From contig CAVQFO010000018.1 in the NCBI GenBank assembly GCA_963711725.1, forward strand, positions 210,049-274,048: a stretch of 64,000 nt of DNA, in the 5' to 3' direction. The notes under the pieces are model-generated. The model had not been told where the DNA came from, ran no database searches, and was given only the letters and a program-made list of their open reading frames with translations. Numbering within the stretch: position 1 is the first letter of the stretch; the number at the start of each line of letters is the position of its first letter. Source of the stretch: CAVQFO01 sp963711725 (GTDB lineage Bacteria; Pseudomonadota; Gammaproteobacteria; Nitrococcales; Aquisalimonadaceae). Of this stretch, positions 63,936 to 64,000 are shown one piece after another. Position numbers and translations under genes: made by a program.

Positions 63936-64000
63936 AATCCCACCCTCTCCGCCATAAACAGGAAACGGGGCCCAATGGGCCCCGTTTTTTGTTTATCCCG
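63936..64000 (+). repeat. tRNA-Ser 3' end plus terminator, copy 2 of direct repeat
   Basis: Begins at AATCCCACCCTCTCCGCCA and contains the second terminator (63964-63990). The 5' part of a tRNA is missing, so this is an isolated 3' end. It runs to the window edge and may continue. Confidence 0.92.

Noticed and set aside
1..64000. CRISPR array, prophage or plasmid origin
   Set aside because: No regularly spaced repeats, phage structural genes or iteron-like repeats were found.

Overview
The window is high-GC bacterial chromosome, almost fully coding, with about 58 protein genes and one tRNA gene. The gene set (cydPABX, guaBA, relA with the EFDD synthetase signature, hslR, mltF, tadA, nudC, and lexA with a CTGT-N8-ACAG box) fits a gammaproteobacterium. 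A free-living, motile, respiratory relative of Chromatiales/Ectothiorhodospiraceae is my guess from gene content; nothing here fixes the genus.

Layout. 1-4.8 kb: 3' end of an EAL-domain gene, quinone oxidoreductase, a two-cytochrome c operon, cyclase-family hydrolase. 4.8-7.8 kb (minus): chemoreceptor and ABC substrate-binding protein, both disrupted. 8.3-14.1 kb: small genes, response regulator, nudC, rssA-like patatin, halogenase-like flavoprotein. 14.2-17.3 kb: TRAP transporter (dctQM divergent from dctP). 17.4-19.5 kb: thioredoxin-fold protein, then a RuBisCO-like protein overlapping a cupin, a pair known from the methylthioadenosine-isoprenoid shunt. 19.7-27.4 kb: a cyclic-nucleotide and outer-membrane locus (cNMP-rhodanese protein, Slam-like TPR/barrel protein, FecR protein with a barrel-like tail) convergent with a CHASE2 adenylate cyclase and a degenerate GGDEF protein. 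27.5-30.4 kb: phosphoribulokinase-like kinase, rraA, CBS protein, hslR. 30.4-36.6 kb: SOS mutagenesis operon lexA-imuA-imuB-dnaE2. 36.8-43.6 kb: relA, chemoreceptor, GAF-GGDEF cyclase, ferritin-like protein. 43.6-49.9 kb: cation/proton antiporter, cydPABX, cardiolipin synthase. 50-55.3 kb: fasciclin gene divergent from a MerR/B12 regulator, several small genes, M23 peptidase. 55.3-63.6 kb: xseA, guaBA, radical SAM, tadA, mltF. 63.7-64 kb: tRNA-Ser(CGA), whose 3' end and terminator are repeated at the window edge.

Three patterns cut across the genes. First, a family of short inverted-repeat elements with GGAGACGCTGA-type ends and CTAG-like flanks occurs about ten times, often exactly at stop codons. 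Second, at least eight genes carry a one-base frameshift and one carries an in-frame stop, while the coding on both sides stays well conserved; this looks more like base-level sequence error in GC-rich tracts than old gene decay, but I cannot separate the two here. Third, several loci carry readable control sites: an SOS box over the lexA -10, a 12-bp palindrome inside the spacer of a strong fasciclin promoter, and a FliA-like promoter before a chemoreceptor gene.
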